Positions 45,665 to 58,789 are shown, counted from the first letter of the stretch. The stretch is 64,000 nt of DNA from Silene latifolia (GCF_048544455.1 NC_133536.1:29018152-29082151), one strand, 5' to 3'. The notes: generated by a model not told the origin, from the letters alone. Numbers and translations are program-made.

Positions 45665-48448
45665 GAACGATCCTCAGGCCTAAACCAATGAACCCAATGA
45701 ACATAGGATGTGTCTAAATAAAATGAACCCCGGTGTAGGAACTGTTAGGAGCTCACAGTGCGGTTAAGAAGGCGCCCTTAATGCGTGCTCTTTTGCCCTC
45801 TCAGTTTTGAACCAGGCAACCCAAGAGAAAACGAGTGAATGGGGTAGTTAGAAGGAAAACCTTGGATATAAGCTAGTTGATGTATACCTTGAGACCTAGT
45901 GCTGAAATTATGATATTTATCTGGATGGATAATCGATGAAGCGTTGGATTGTGGTAATCGTGAGCGTGAGAATAATTGCGAATTTATGATATTTATCTGG
46001 ATGGATGTGAATGACGTGTTGATAGTGCTATTATGTCTGGTAATATGTGGTTATGTGATCCCAAAGCCATGCTAGTATAGTATCGTGATCGTAATGAGAG
46101 ACACCATTGAATCGCTTGTTTCTAGTCGTAGCAATCCTGATTAGACGTAAGGGGTAGGTCGGGATGCGAAGGGACTTCTATGAGATAGATGTTTACGTAA
46201 ATACAAAAGTGTGAGATTTGAGTTAGGATGAGTTAGTATCGATAGTATGGTTGTAAGAGCTTGAAACATGGAAAATGAATGATTTAGTGTTGAAATCCGT
46301 TTTGTTTGATTTTACTCTGTAATTGATCTTGCTGTCATTTCCTTCCTGTTAATTTTCTACGGATGAAAATTTTATGAGAAATAGCCTCGTGAGTTAGTGT
46401 TCTTTTGGCGTTGGTTTCATGCTTATAGGGTATACGGATTAAGAGTAATAAATGTTTTAGTGGGCTGTGGTCGGGAAGTTCCTGTGCAGTGATGTTTTGA
46501 CCAACGTTTTTGGTAAAAAAAAAAAAAATCATCATTTAAATTGTGTAAATGATTTTTTTGCATAATTCCAACTCCATTGACTAGAGGTTTCGCACACGTT
46601 TTCAAATTGATAAGCCACGCAAATTCTTGATGTTTCTATATTAAATGGTAAGCTTTGCAAACTGACCCAAGTTTCGGACCAATTGCTGTCACATACTTGT
46701 TTGGACCAGCTGAGTTGTAAAATTCTTAAAAAAATTGGATTCTTGAACTTTCGACCTCATTCTTTTATCACAAATTATTAACTCTCTGTATGTTATGAAA
46801 AGTAATCTAACTCAAGTATTCGTTGGACGGTTATTTAATTGTGATTTTTGAAAGTTACAACGTGAATCATGACCTGTAAAATGTGCGTTCTATGCTAAGT
46901 TTTCACACAGTTGTTTGATTAATTCATGAGCCTTAGTAAGGTGAAATTATAATGTTTTATATGATGATAGTAGCACGCATGTTCAGTAGTCATATATCTT
47001 AACAAGTGATAAAATTAAAACTTAGTTGATAACATTGTTGGCATGATAGCATGAGTAAAATTGGATAGCTTAGTTTGATTCTTAATCGAGGGTGAATTGT
47101 TTATACGAGTCCAGTTGTTTGCATACTTTGTATACATTTGGCATGATGTAATGTCTCTGGGTGTGAATCTTATTCGTATAGTGGTTGGGTATACATAAAC
47201 ATAAAACCATATTATCCTATCTTGGTAAATTTGGTGGCGTTAAATATCCTAATGTACTCGCATGAATAATTACAATAATGATGTTAAATATTTTACACAG
47301 GAACGGTAGTAATGGTTATGTCTAAATGTTCCCACATGTAGGATGTCATCTGGGTCCTAAGGTCCTTTATGTGAGTCTGTGTGCCTACAGTTATACTTAT
47401 TGCCTTCATAGTATTAAATTATTTCAGTCGAACCTAAAACCTATAACATGATAATAAACAGTGTCGTTATTTTGTTATTGAATATGTTCGTTATTACAAT
47501 GTCGTAGAGCACTAAAGTGAGTCTTGCAAATGCGTGGGTATGATATAAAGGAAACTGTTTGATATAACACGACAATTGGCATATTTATATTCTCGTGTCG
47601 TTACTATCAATTATATTAACATGAAGATTGTTATGATAACTGTGTTGGCAATTATAATAGGATAACCCTTTGATGATTCACATGATATGCTTTGGTTTAA
47701 ATGATAGTCGTTATAGTTACATTTAATTGAGTCTACGGGTTGCCTAAGTATTTAAGTCGTACAAATCAGTGAAGTTTCTAAGTTGCTAATCTTTTACTAT
47801 AGCTAGAATTCTACAAAGTATACGATGGTGAATGTATGTTAAACTGTTTATGCGATATCGGTTGTTTTGCTGAAAATGAGTGGTACTAAGTTGCTAGACA
47901 CAATTGAACGATATGGTTGCTATGATGTCAAACACATGTGTGCTATGGAAGTAGTGTTGCGTTGGCATGGATCATATGTTGTTACTTTTATTAGCGAATA
48001 TGTTTCAGAATTTATATCAAACAAGTTGGCCAATTCGTGTTGTATGTCTGATGAGTAAAAAGGTTTTGATTACGTGTTGTGTTTTCTATGGTTTCGAGGT
48101 GTTTAAGTAATGCTCATGTACCGCATATTTTAATACTCCTGGTGATTTATTAGTAGCAGATTGTTCAATTATTCGGAATTAGTAACGGTTTTGACTTGGG
48201 AGTGGAATTTGGTGGGGTCAATGTAGATTGTATGCTGGCTTACGTGTATTCTTGCATTTGATATTTCTAAAATGATTGTTCTCTGGTAGATAATGCGAAT
48301 TGTGATGATCTTGAGTTGACCAAAACCCTGGTATTACAACAGTTACCCTGAAAACTTGTTATATATCTTTCGCACACTTAAACCTCGAGTATGAATCCTT
48401 TGTCTTAACACCCTTGTGTCTAAATTTGTTAACCTTCCATTTTGTAGG
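45665..48448 (+). other. Long non-coding leader of the gypsy element
   Basis: No frame with protein-like content. An A run is at about 46517-46528. The stretch ends in CCTTCCATTTTGTAGG, a good splice acceptor, one base before the next gene's ATG. Confidence 0.5.
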
Positions 48449-48895
48449 ATGGATCCCTACAATGTACACCCACAAGACTGTTACATGTCACTTGATGCTG
48501 ACTTTAATGAGCATTGTGAGAGACTTTGCACTGCCATGGACATGTATGGCCATAATGGGCACCCTGAGTATTTAACTAATACTCAGTTAAGAGCGTATAC
48601 CCTTATCGATTCTATTCCTGACTCTGGCATACTAAAGGACAGCAAACGCTTCTATATGAGAGAGTTGACCACCCATTGCATGAGGCTATTCCGTGACCCC
48701 AATTACTGCGGCGGGGCCAAATACCCGCCCGAGCATACCTTTGACCTTATAGCAGGCGACCTGAGACACGAATTTTACGCTAATGTACCTGATGCCGGAA
48801 GTACGACCGAACCACCCATGCCAGACTTCGGGGAAGAGGTGAACCAGAAAGGGAATGACATAGAAGTCACCAGAAACAGAGGAAGCGCGACCTAA
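48449..48895 (+). CDS. Unknown 148-residue protein of the non-autonomous gypsy element
   Basis: Chosen start: the ATG at 48449, directly after a splice acceptor-like CATTTTGTAGG; an upstream ATG at 48416 is in frame but inside the putative acceptor. The protein begins MDPYNVHPQDCYMSLDADF and includes CMRLFRDPNYCGGAKYPPEH and FDLIAGDLRHEFYANVPD, then an acidic end. It has several Cys and His residues but no clear zinc knuckle. I do not recognise it as gag, and it has no catalytic motif. The frame is intact, and the base composition (more C in third positions) differs from the AT-rich DNA around it, which suggests a constrained or captured gene. Confidence 0.5.
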   Translation: MDPYNVHPQDCYMSLDADFNEHCERLCTAMDMYGHNGHPEYLTNTQLRAYTLIDSIPDSGILKDSKRFYMRELTTHCMRLFRDPNYCGGAKYPPEHTFDLIAGDLRHEFYANVPDAGSTTEPPMPDFGEEVNQKGNDIEVTRNRGSAT

Positions 48896-49591
48896 GGACC
48901 ATTAGGTTAGGGCTAGTAACACCATGATCGGTCTGTTGTGAAACCGTGTAAACCTTTGGTTCCTTCTTGTTGTTCTTTTAGTTCGATGTTGTGTCTTAAG
49001 TCAAGCATGAACTAAGTAATAAGTGATACTTGTTGACAATCAGTTAATTTCATAATAAAACCTTGTTTTCAACTTTAATGTTGCTGCGCAATCTTTTGGT
49101 CATGTGTCCTTTTCTGTTACCTGTTGTTGACAGTGAGTTTGTTGCATAGGAATATGACATTTGAAAAGAGGTTACGAGGACGTAACCATGTTTTTAGTTG
49201 GGTAGGATTGTAAAATCTTAATGTTTATGTTCCACTTGTTTATAGATTGTGGTTTTGATCAAGTTGTAGATCGTAGTTTGTTCAAGCTGATGTTTCGCTG
49301 ATGTTTCGTTGCGAGGTACCCATACAAATGAGTTCTCTATGTTGTGTAATTAAACTGCTGCTGTTATGGTGCTCTGATAGTTGCATGAGTTCATGAGTGG
49401 TGATGGGTTTGCATGAAGTAAGTTCCGGGACGTAACTTTCTTTTTAGGAGGGTAGAATGTAACATTCCGTTTCACCCGCTTAAGTTCATGAGTTCTTGTA
49501 CTCGAAAATCTGTTTTGGCAATCACGGCGATGCTTGGAGGTCTGATAGATGAGCGAACTTCGGGACGAAGTTCATTTTAAGGGGGGAAGAC
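48896..49591 (+). other. 3' untranslated part with two polypurine-like boundaries
   Basis: Near 49423 GGGACGTAACTTTC leads into TTTTTAGGAGGGTAGAATGTAACA. About 120 bases later CTTCGGGACGAAGTTC leads into AAGGGGGGAAGAC, the true tract before the 3' LTR. The first copy looks like a worn duplicate of the boundary. The element at 9527 shows the same doubling. Confidence 0.5.
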
Positions 49592-51964
49592 TGTAATACC
49601 CCGTATTTTATATAATATAATTAATTAAACGGATATTGTTATATATAATTATAATATATTATTTTACTAATTATGTCGGGATAATAGTTGAGTCGAGTAA
49701 TTGTTGGGTCGTATTGATATCGTAGGATTAAGTTATTCGTGAGCTTGTGAGACGGGTTTAACTGAATGATAACTTACCCATACCCATGACCCATATCACG
49801 TTACCCATACCCATGACCCATTTACCATCTAACTTAACCTTTTAACCTAAGTTTAACCTAATTCTACCCTAACACAAAACACCACTCCCTCAAACCGTCA
49901 CCCTCCTTTCAGCAACACCAATCCCCTTCTTCACGCAATTCGAGAGGGAGTGAGAGGGCGTGGACATTAACGGCGCAGCAGGGAAGAGATAGGGGTGGTT
50001 GTCGACACTCATAGGCGGCTCCGGCGGCGGTGGTGGTGGCAGGAAAAGGTAAGAACACAACCCTTCCTCTCGGTTTTCACTTTCTGGCAGTTTTGTTGGT
50101 TGTTTCGTGCCCTAGAGAGGTGAGGCTGGTGGTTGTTGATAGGGTAAGGGAATTGGGTGGAAAGGGACGAGTGTATTGTTGGTGGTTAGGGAGGTTTTGG
50201 GTGGTGGTGGTGGTTGTGAGAGGCGGCAGCGACAGGGGTAGCCAAAACGGGTTTGGGTTACGGTTTTTCAAAGTAGTTTTAGACAGGTTTGAGGTTTAGG
50301 GTGGCACCACCGTGGACTCGGGGGAGGTCGAAATGGTGGTGCCACGGTGTTTAGGTTCGTGGGATGACAGCGAGTTGGATGGTGGTTATGTGGCAGGGTA
50401 TGGTTGTTGGTTGCGGTGGTGGTAAAAAGGAAAACAGTGGGTGTTGGTGATGATGCGCGGTGAACCAGGCCAAATGCCAGCCCTGGTTCGACTCGCCGGC
50501 GGCAGTCGACCAGGCTGGTGGTGGTTGCTGGTGGTGGGGACGAAGTGGGGGTCAGGTCTGGTGGTTGTCGTGGTGGCTAGGTGGTGCGTGAGGGGTGTGT
50601 GAGTGTGCGAAGGGACGGGGTGCGTGAGGGGTTATTCGAGTTGTTTTTGAAACGGGTTTTCATAGTTAATCGTTATAATTCGTTAATGGGTCGTATGTTT
50701 AACTAATTAAATTAATTCCGAGTTATTTAATTAATGAAAGACGGGTTTAAGTCGGGTTGTTGAATTGTTTTATGTTTGAGTCGGGTTTTCTTAAAATGTT
50801 TAATTCGTTCAATATTTTATCTATCATAGTAGTTATTTAATTTAATTCCCGAGTCGGTTAAATAATTCAAGTCGGGTTTTGAGTCGGGACTGATTAAAGT
50901 GGAAAGTTACTATTTCGGGAAAGTTTCTATTTTGGGAAATTCTGTATTTAGTAGTTAGTAATAATAAATATTATAATTCGTTTAGGTGACGGATTCGTGA
51001 AGGATCGATAATCAAATTCATTGCTTTATTTTCGGGACTGCTTGAACTGCTTGATTGGATTTGCTGGCACTTTGAGGTAGGGAAATACACTTGACTTACC
51101 GGTGTTGTTAAATTGTGTTGAGTTGTTGTGTTACATGTGACCGAGCTGTGTTCGATGACTTGTGCGTGGTTGTAATTTATGTTATGATTCATACGCTGGA
51201 GCGTGGTTGACTGAACTGTTCGTGTTGATTATGTTATTTCGTTATTTTGATAACTGGCATGATTTCATTCATTGATATACATGTCATGTTGCATTGATTA
51301 CTGTTGAGCATTGCATATGCATTGGAGTTGGAGGATGATGTGGTGGTGACGATGTTGGGATACGATGTGATGTTGTGATAAGGCCCAGGCGGGTTCTGCA
51401 GGACTTGCCCTGGTGTCCTCAGCTGCGAGCTGGCAGATCGGCTACGGTCGATATATATATAGTCTACCGGGGATCGGTATGGCTGGGTTGTCCGGGATAT
51501 GAGATATGAGATATGAGATATGAGTTGAGATGGAGATGGAGGTGACGGAGGAGCATGCATATCATATTTATTGTTTTATTGTTTTCCCTACTCAATCTCG
51601 TGGTTGACCCTGTGTATTCGTGAACACCTGTGATGAACCATAATGGGGAGCAGATTCGACAGGTACTAAAGATTAGCTGACTTGGGAGCTATGGGATGCG
51701 TGAGGACTTGGCCAATCCACCTAGAAGTCTAGACCACATAGAGGATTTTATCACTTAATTTATTTTCCGCTGCGAGTTGTATTTATCTTATATTAAGTAT
51801 TAGTTGGATAATTTGTAATAAACGCGTAATCGTTAAGTTTTAATTTAAAGTACTCTGGTATTGTTGTACTTTGTTATTCACTACCTCGGGAAACCGAGAT
51901 GGTAACAGTCCGGTTTATTAGGGAATGTCTTGCTAAAGGCTCCTTCATAAACCGGGGTGTTACA
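49592..51964 (+). repeat. 3' LTR of the non-autonomous gypsy element
   Basis: It aligns to the 5' LTR end to end. The few differences cluster in the GC-rich segment and around 51040-51075 and 51415-51490, and many involve CAG or CTG. Confidence 0.95.
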
Positions 51965-52030
51965 CTTGTTCCTTGAGATCTTCTCACGGTTTATTTGTAG
52001 TTTTAGTGCCTATTTTGTAGGTAATAAAGT

Positions 52031-52708
52031 TTGACCTTACATAATGAATTACGAATTCGCCCACAACTCAACAATGAGCCTTTTCATGACTATCTTGACC
52101 GATTCTACTACTTTTGCGATGGTCTCATCTCCCTTGGACATGTCCTTGATAATGGGGATTACTTGGGTCATTTTGTGCTTGGTGGCATGGATTCCGAGAC
52201 CCGTGGATTGGGTCTAAAGTTGAGTAATGTGAGTCTCTACTACATGATTGGGCCGGAATTTTGGAATTTCTTAGATTTTATGGCTTCCGAATGTCGGGAA
52301 TTAGCACGCCAATTCCATTATTGACGCATCGAAGAGGAGCTTAAAGTGTTACAGGCTCGTTTAGAAAAAAATTCTCAAGACAAACCGAGACGACGTGAGC
52401 CTATCTTCTCTCATTTTGCTTCTCTACCTCCCCAATGTGAGTCTTTTCAATCTAATGATTTTGAATTATTGGATGATGATGACGATGATCCGACTCTTTC
52501 TTTTAAAATTCCCCTTGATGTCATCCCAATGGAAAATTTAGAGACTCATGTTGATGACATTGATCTTGTAATAGATAACACACTCATCATGGACGATGTT
52601 GGGCCCGAATATAATGAAAAGGATGACGTTTTACCCGAGACCTTAGACCCCTTTGAAAATCCTTTCGTGGAGGATGTCTTGATGGAGGACTTAGTGATGC
52701 TAATATAG
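52031..52708 (+). pseudogene. Gag-like frames of the Athila-like element
   Basis: The first frame (to TGA at 52324) contains PFHDYLDRFYYFCDG, GHVLDNGDYLGHFVLGGMDS and EFWNFLDFMASECRELA. This spacing (PF-x-DY-x-x-RF ... G ... FL ... A) is like the capsid part of plant gypsy gag. A second frame (52346-52708) has KPRRREPIFSHFASLPPQCE and a very acidic tail (DDDDDD). The two are separated by a stop and lack zinc knuckles, protease or RT. Proteins of this kind are found in non-autonomous elements that borrow enzymes. Confidence 0.5.
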
Positions 52709-54790
52709 AGGTTAAGTGAGATGAACCCCCCATTTTTGATAAGTCTTACCACTTAGAGTTTTCATACCACCAATTTGAGACCGTTCATAGTTATAATTTG
52801 TGCACTGACGATTATTTTTATGGTCTTAAGCATGATGCTCCATCTCTTGCTGACGAGTGGAGTACGGTGGTTCTATTTGAAATCTCTCATGGGCAATTTG
52901 ATAAGATTAATCCTTTCTTGCCTTTGATCTTTCATGTTTATATCTTATCAATTGCTTACATATGCTTGTGTATTGCTTATGTGCAGGAATATGATCAACT
53001 TCTAAGGGCGTTGACATGCTTTTTAAAGGACGATGGATATTCTTTTAGGAAAAATTGTTTTACTTATGCTTTTTAAGACAATTTACGATTGCAATTTCAA
53101 TTTGGTTTTGATGTAATAGTTAGGAAAATAAGACATTTTAGCTTGCTTTGGTATTGTAGTAGCTTGTCTTTTGCAGGTACTTTGCTACTTGGATTGGACC
53201 TTACCCCGTTTTCAAGCTAGCTTGGGGGAGGTTTCTACACTTTAGTATGCTTTCTTGTCCTTCTTTATTTTTCGCATGTGTCATCTCATCTCCCCTTGTT
53301 GGTTTTTCTTTGTCCGTCTTTGTGTCACACATTGAGGACAATGTGTTGTTCTAGCTTGGGGGAGGGATTTAGTGTGTCTTGCTTTATTGCTTTCAAATAT
53401 ATTCAAAAATCCATAAAAATTGAAAAATTGAAAACAAATGAAAAAAAAAAATAAACTTTGGTGTCTTGTTGTGTCCACCCTTTTGTCTTATGCATAATGT
53501 CATTCCTCTTTGCATTTTTCATATTGTAGCTTTTTAAGCTAATGAATCACGCTTTATTGACGGGTTTTGCTTTCATGGGGATGTCTTGACATAGTGGGTG
53601 AGGGATGGATTTTGGACAAAGTAGATTTGATCTTGTCATTGGCAAACTACATAAATGGTAAGATAGAGCCTCCAAAAAGCCGGTACATCTTTACCCGGTC
53701 CTATTTAGGTGTGTGTAGTTTCTCCTCTTGGTGTGCGTTACATCTAAACGCACAAGTATGGTTTTTTGTTCCATTTCTTATGAGTTTTGCTATCATGATT
53801 TCATCTAGAAGCCATTCACTTGTTTGCTTACATATAATGCCCAAAAAAATCACCCTTTTCTAGCCACATATAAAATTGCCTACCCTTGTTGAGCTAGTGA
53901 CTTGCTACTTGTGTTGGGGTGCTCACTTATATGGGATATGGTTATTTGATACTATAGTGAGCATTTTTGTTACGGGATTGTTGATTCCCGTAATTTGGTG
54001 AATGGTGGTAAAGACAAAAAAAAAGTTGAAAAAAGATAGAAAAAAATACATGAGAAAAGAAAAAAAAAAGAAATGAAAAGAAAGAAAGAAGCATGAGAAA
54101 AATGATAACAAAGAAGAAAGAAATGTGAGTTGCTTCCATGTTTGAGATATATTATTTTGAAAGTAGTCTCTTGTGCTATAATGAAAAAATGAGTCATCAT
54201 CCTATTTTTGGCTCTAGTTCTTGCTCTTGGGAAAGGTTAAGGTTCGGAATAAGCATCCTTGTACTTTTTGGTTAGTTAATTACTAGCTTGACACTTGCTC
54301 CACATGACCAAAAACATTTGTCCACCTTCTTACCTATTTCCCCTAAGCCTTCTTCTTTATTCTTGGCTTCTTTTCTTGTGCATATTTGATCATGATTAGC
54401 ATTATCTTGTTGACTTGGAATGTTTACCATACTAGATTGCGGGCGCATTTTCTTGAGTCGTAGATAGGAGAGTGTCACATTCACATATAAATTGCCTTGT
54501 TCATTTTATGAGTGTGAGTGAATCCCGTGAGGAGTCCGATGTCAATAAGATCATGCAAAAGTTGAAATGCCCATGTGAAGTCCTTTGTGCTACGCCATCA
54601 TATAAATCCCATCCATGTTGTTGCATTTTCCCTATGCCCAGGTTGTTTCGGGATTTGATTCATTAATCTTTAAAGTTACTTGACGGGAATTGCATTTGGA
54701 TGGGATGATTGTTGTTCTTACCCTTGTCCTTGTCATACATTGTATTGTGTGCTTGCATGAGGACAAGTAAGGGTTTAGCTTGGGAGAGTT
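52709..54790 (+). other. 3' non-coding part of the Athila-like element
   Basis: The phrase AGCTTGGGGGAGG occurs at about 53218 and 53353, and TAGCTTGGGAGAG at about 54777, directly before the 3' LTR. The last is the working polypurine tract and the others are look-alikes, as often seen in Athila-type tails. Some spliced fragments of frames exist, but none that I would call. Confidence 0.5.
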
Positions 54791-56220
54791 TGATAGGTCC
54801 ATTTTATATACATTTTAACCCCCTATATTAGCTCTATTTTACATGTCATTTGCACTAATGTTAGTGTTTGTGAGCTAATTCCGTGTTCTAGTTGTGTTTG
54901 CTTGTTTTCATTATGTTTTGTAGGAATATAAGCTTTTAGTAGCTTTTTCCCATCAAATTAGAAATTACCCAAGTTCACGAGGCTAATGAGAGCAAGTCTT
55001 GACCATGCAAAGGTGTTTCGGGAAGCATAGGGGCATTTTGGGAAGAAATTTGGAAATCCGAGCAAGAAGAAACCAATCTTAATTGGTGGATATGTAAAGA
55101 AATGAAATACAAGTAAAAGCCCAAGCCATATGCAAGCATTGGATGCCAAATGATGCTTAGGATGCCTTAGACGGACGCATTAAGAAACAAGCATCGGATT
55201 CCGCATCAACAATAAGTGCAAAGTTAAGACGAATTTAAGAGAAAAATGAGAAAAGTCACGGCCCTGATAGGGGTTGGTGGCCCCGATCGGGGTTACCCCC
55301 CTGTAGCTTATTTCCGTTACTCCCTTCACTCCTATAAATAGAAGTTTTGGTCGACACTTCTTGGACACTTCTTACATACTTTCTACACCACTTTTATACT
55401 CTCATTTTAGTTCTTAGTTTAGGTTAGATTAGATTTCCTTTTAGCATTTCCATTTTGTTATAAACAATTTTAATTCAAGTTATATACAATTTACATATCA
55501 AGTTATTTATATTTGCATTGTTCTTCAATTCCATTTCCATTTCCATTTCCATTTCCATTTCAAGGTAATTCTATTCTTATTCTCATTATGTTCATCATTT
55601 CAATTGTCATTAGGTTAGTTTACATTTACATTATGCTAGAGTAGTCTACCTTGTCTAGAGAATGAAAGGAGCCATGCATAAAAAGTATTTGTAACATGAT
55701 AAACTAAGATGTTATAATATTGTTTCATTGTTTCTATCACATGTTTGTATCGTCATGTTTAATCTTTGTTTACAGGCCTTATTCATTGATTAAGTTTGTT
55801 AATTCGTTCTATAAGTCGAGAGGCACGGAATCGGATTAGACTAAGCATGTGTAGTAGGACGACCTAGTCATAAACGAGAGTTTCTCTAGGACTCGGTCTA
55901 TGGTTGACACTAATATCGTGAGGTGGGTGTCTCTAAGCCTAAACAACGAATCATCAACTCCTATGTTCAATTTAAGCATTTACATAATTTGCATGTGTGA
56001 CCCGACTTCCCTAGACTCCTTTTATCATATAGTTTACATCTTAATATTTGCTAATCATCAAACCAACCAACAAACCAATTCAAACGTAATCGACCTTGAT
56101 AAAATTCACCCCATAACAACTAATTTATAACTCCCGTCTCTCTGTGGATTCGACCCCTACGTACTACATTAATTTGTGTCTAGGGTATTTATTTTTACAT
56201 AGGTGTGCGATAACCTATCA
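54791..56220 (+). repeat. 3' LTR of the Athila-like element
   Basis: 1430 bp. It serves as the empty-site reference for the Helitron in the 5' LTR. Confidence 0.92.
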
Positions 56221-56225
56221 GAATT

Positions 56226-57016
56226 CCACCACAACATTGGTCCATGCATGCTTTTTCAACATTTAGCAAGTCGAATATGCTTCTGAACAACATGTGTGAA
56301 TCATTTAATGCCGTGTTGAAAGAAGCTAGGGACAAACCTGTGATTAGCCTAATGGAGTGGGTGAGAAAATATGTGATGAAGAGAAGGTTTGAGAAAAAAG
56401 AAGGTGCTAAGGGGTTGCAGAATAGACTTATGCCATAAGTTAATAAATTCACCAAATGGCTCGAGAATGAGCGCAGATTATGCACTATCCACCAATCTGA
56501 TCAAGATGAGTTTGAGGTTGAGTATATAGGAGAAACAAATGTTGTGAACTATAAGGCAAAGACCTGTGTTGTTTTCATTAGGAGTTATCTGGTCTTCCTT
56601 GTCTTCATGTAATTGCTTGTGTCTTGGACAATAAAGGTCACGTTGAGGACTATGTACATCAAGCATACACCAAAGAGATGTACTTGAGAGCCTATGAAAA
56701 CCCTGTTGTGCCCATGCCTGGTGCCAATCAATGGGAGAAGGTCGATCTACCACAGCCACTCCCACCTCTCTTCAAAAGGATGCCTGGAAGGCCAAACTTG
56801 AAAAAAAGAAAAAAGGAGCAAGGTGAAGGCGGTAAGGCTAAAAGACCTAAACTGGCAAGGACATGTAAAAATTGTGGTCAACAAGGGCATAACGAGACGA
56901 CCTGCAAAAACCCAACTGTCACTAATGAACCATCTGTCAAACCTTGCTCTAGGTCCAAGAGCAAATCTGAGTGGAGCAAATTGGTGAATGCAAAAGTCCA
57001 AAATGGCGTATGATGC
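56226..57016 (+). pseudogene. MULE transposase, C-terminal part (piece 3 of 3)
   Basis: Reading resumes with FSKSNMLLNNMCESFNAVLK, where the Glu of CESFN is the expected third catalytic residue, and goes on to ISLMEWVRKYVMKRR. After a stop at 56438 it continues to the SWIM finger, ELSGLPCLHVIACVLD (about 56583-56630), where the Trp expected just before it is a TAG. The tail holds RMPGRPNLKKRKKEQ and a zinc knuckle CKNCGQQGHNETTC (about 56866-56907, C-x2-C-x4-H-x4-C), and stops at about 57013. This is the normal C-terminal order of MuDR-type transposases. Confidence 0.85.
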
Positions 57017-57552
57017 TTCTGTTGCGCGTAACATTGGTGGCTCAAGTGCAAGCAACTTCCAGTCAAGCACCCAACAAAACACCTCCCAAGTGCAAATGCA
57101 AGCAACTCCCAGCCAAGTAAGTGTCAATGCACCAACAATGTAATCTCTAAATAAGGGTTGTGATCCCCAAAAACCGTTTCTTAAGTGGTAGTGTATGTGT
57201 ATGAACAATATTTCAGTTTGTTTTGAGTTTTTGATCTTTTGAACAAGTTATCTTAAGTTTATGTTTGTTTGAACAATGTTGAACTGTCAAATTATAAAGG
57301 TAATGGTTTATGTGTGTTGATTTTTCTTTAAGATTTTGTGTTTAATGGATTGCCATTTTTTAAGTAAATGGAAGAAATTAGAAGGTAAAGGGCAAAACAG
57401 TGATTAATATTAAGAGGTAATGGACTGGTCAATGGGAGAAATTGGCTATTTTACGGTTTAAAGTCATATTAGAGGAGAAGGGGCAAAATCGTCATTAAGA
57501 ATGTTTTAGAGTGGGAAAATTAAAATTAGTCGGAAAATGACGTGGCATAGGG
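57017..57552 (+). other. MULE 3' non-coding region
   Basis: After the transposase stop there are about 150 bases of degraded Gln/Ala-rich coding-like sequence, then AT-rich DNA up to the terminal inverted repeat. No gene. Confidence 0.5.
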
Positions 57553-57670
57553 ATTGGGTAGCAAGTTCAAATCTGAGTAAATATTAAGGTAGCAGTTTTA
57601 AAAAAAAAATTAAGTAGGGAGCAATTACAAAAAAAAATGTTTATATATGGGAGTAGTTACCAAAAAACCC
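57553..57670 (-). repeat. MULE right terminal inverted repeat
   Basis: It pairs with 8030-8147 and is followed directly by the TTTATTATA duplication. Confidence 0.9.
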
Positions 57671-57679
57671 TTTATTATA

Positions 57680-58400
57680 CACAACCTCACGGAGTCACTC
57701 CTCTCTATCTACATCGACTATACTTATCTCCCTTAAGGCCTCAAAACTCCATTTTCTTCGGGTTTATGCCCCTTTCCTTTCTCCATTTTGTATTTTTTTG
57801 TAATTTTGTAGTCAGGTTTTGATTTGGCGAAGCATGTTTGATAACAAGCGGAAAAAAAGCTATGTACTAGGTGCGAAATAACATAGTCATAAACATTTGG
57901 TGAGACAATGGATTCGACGGAGTGAGCTCAAATGAAGATGAAGAAAGTGACGAGGAGGATGATAATATGGAAACAGATGATTAAAAAAAAATGTAATATG
58001 TAATTTACTTTTTATTTTTATGTATTAGGGTAATATATATGAACATAGTAATTTATATAAAGGAAAATATTTTATTATCTTAACTTGTGTTTCAAGCTAT
58101 ATTTTTTTTATCAATATCTTGTCATAATAATAATAATAAGTATTAGTATTAGTATTAAGTGAAATTAAATTAAGTTAATTTAAGTTAAAATTTCTTTAAT
58201 TCGGAAAACTTCAACTCTTATAAGTTAAGTTCAGAAAAGTTAAATTCACCTCCTATAAGTTAAGTTCAGAAAAATTAAGTTAAGATCTTATAAGTTAAGT
58301 TCAGTAAAATTAAGTTCAGAAAAGCAAAATTAAGTTCAGTTCAGAAAAAATAAGTTCCTATAAATTAAGCTAAGTTCAGTAAGTCCAAACAAATAGGGCC
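57680..58400. repeat. hAT-like right end with short AAGTTCAG repeats
   Basis: 58150-58390 holds about ten TTAAGTTCAGAAAA and TATAAGTTAAG words ending at AAGTCCAAACAAATAGGGCC. A short acidic frame (SSNEDEESDEEDDNMETDD) ends at about 57983 and could be the last codons of an old transposase. See 5589-5800 for the left counterpart. Confidence 0.45.
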
Positions 58401-58789
58401 TAAGGCCACCAACTTTATTAGTTACGGACCTGCGGAATACAAAGTATTTTCTCCAATTCTTCTAACTAATTTTTGTATATGTGCTTAAAATATTATCACA
58501 AAACACAACAAATGTAAAATACCAAATAAATTGGAAGAAATACATGCAAATGAATTTTGACTACACAAGTCTTCCAGAAAAGGAAATAGGGAAGAAAACC
58601 TGAATAATCCGTTTTAGGAAATAGAGAAGAAAATAGAGAATATGAAGCCAGGAGGGAGTAGTTGTACTAATGTTAAGAAGGATTTAGTTTACTCCGGGTT
58701 GTCCACTAACATTTTAAAAATAATTAATACTTACTAAGAATTTAACCTCTATTTTTGCGTCTCTAATTCGAAGAAATTAAAAAATGCTC

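Larger units (their letters stand above)
43274..51964 (+). mobile_element. Full-length non-autonomous gypsy element, 8.7 kb, TSD CTTGT
   Basis: Two LTRs of about 2.37 kb (43274-45649 and 49592-51964) are almost identical. The duplication CTTGT is exact (43269-43273 and 51965-51969). The initiator-Met primer site follows the 5' LTR, and a purine tract AAGGGGGGAAGA precedes the 3' LTR. The 3.9-kb interior has no RT, integrase or protease. It has one short protein frame near its 3' end (48449-48895). High LTR identity suggests a recent insertion that needed enzymes from another element. Confidence 0.95.

Noticed and set aside
53923-54200. Phe-rich frames near 54 kb that resemble membrane proteins
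   Set aside because: They are reverse translations of an A-rich tract in the non-coding tail of the Athila-like element.
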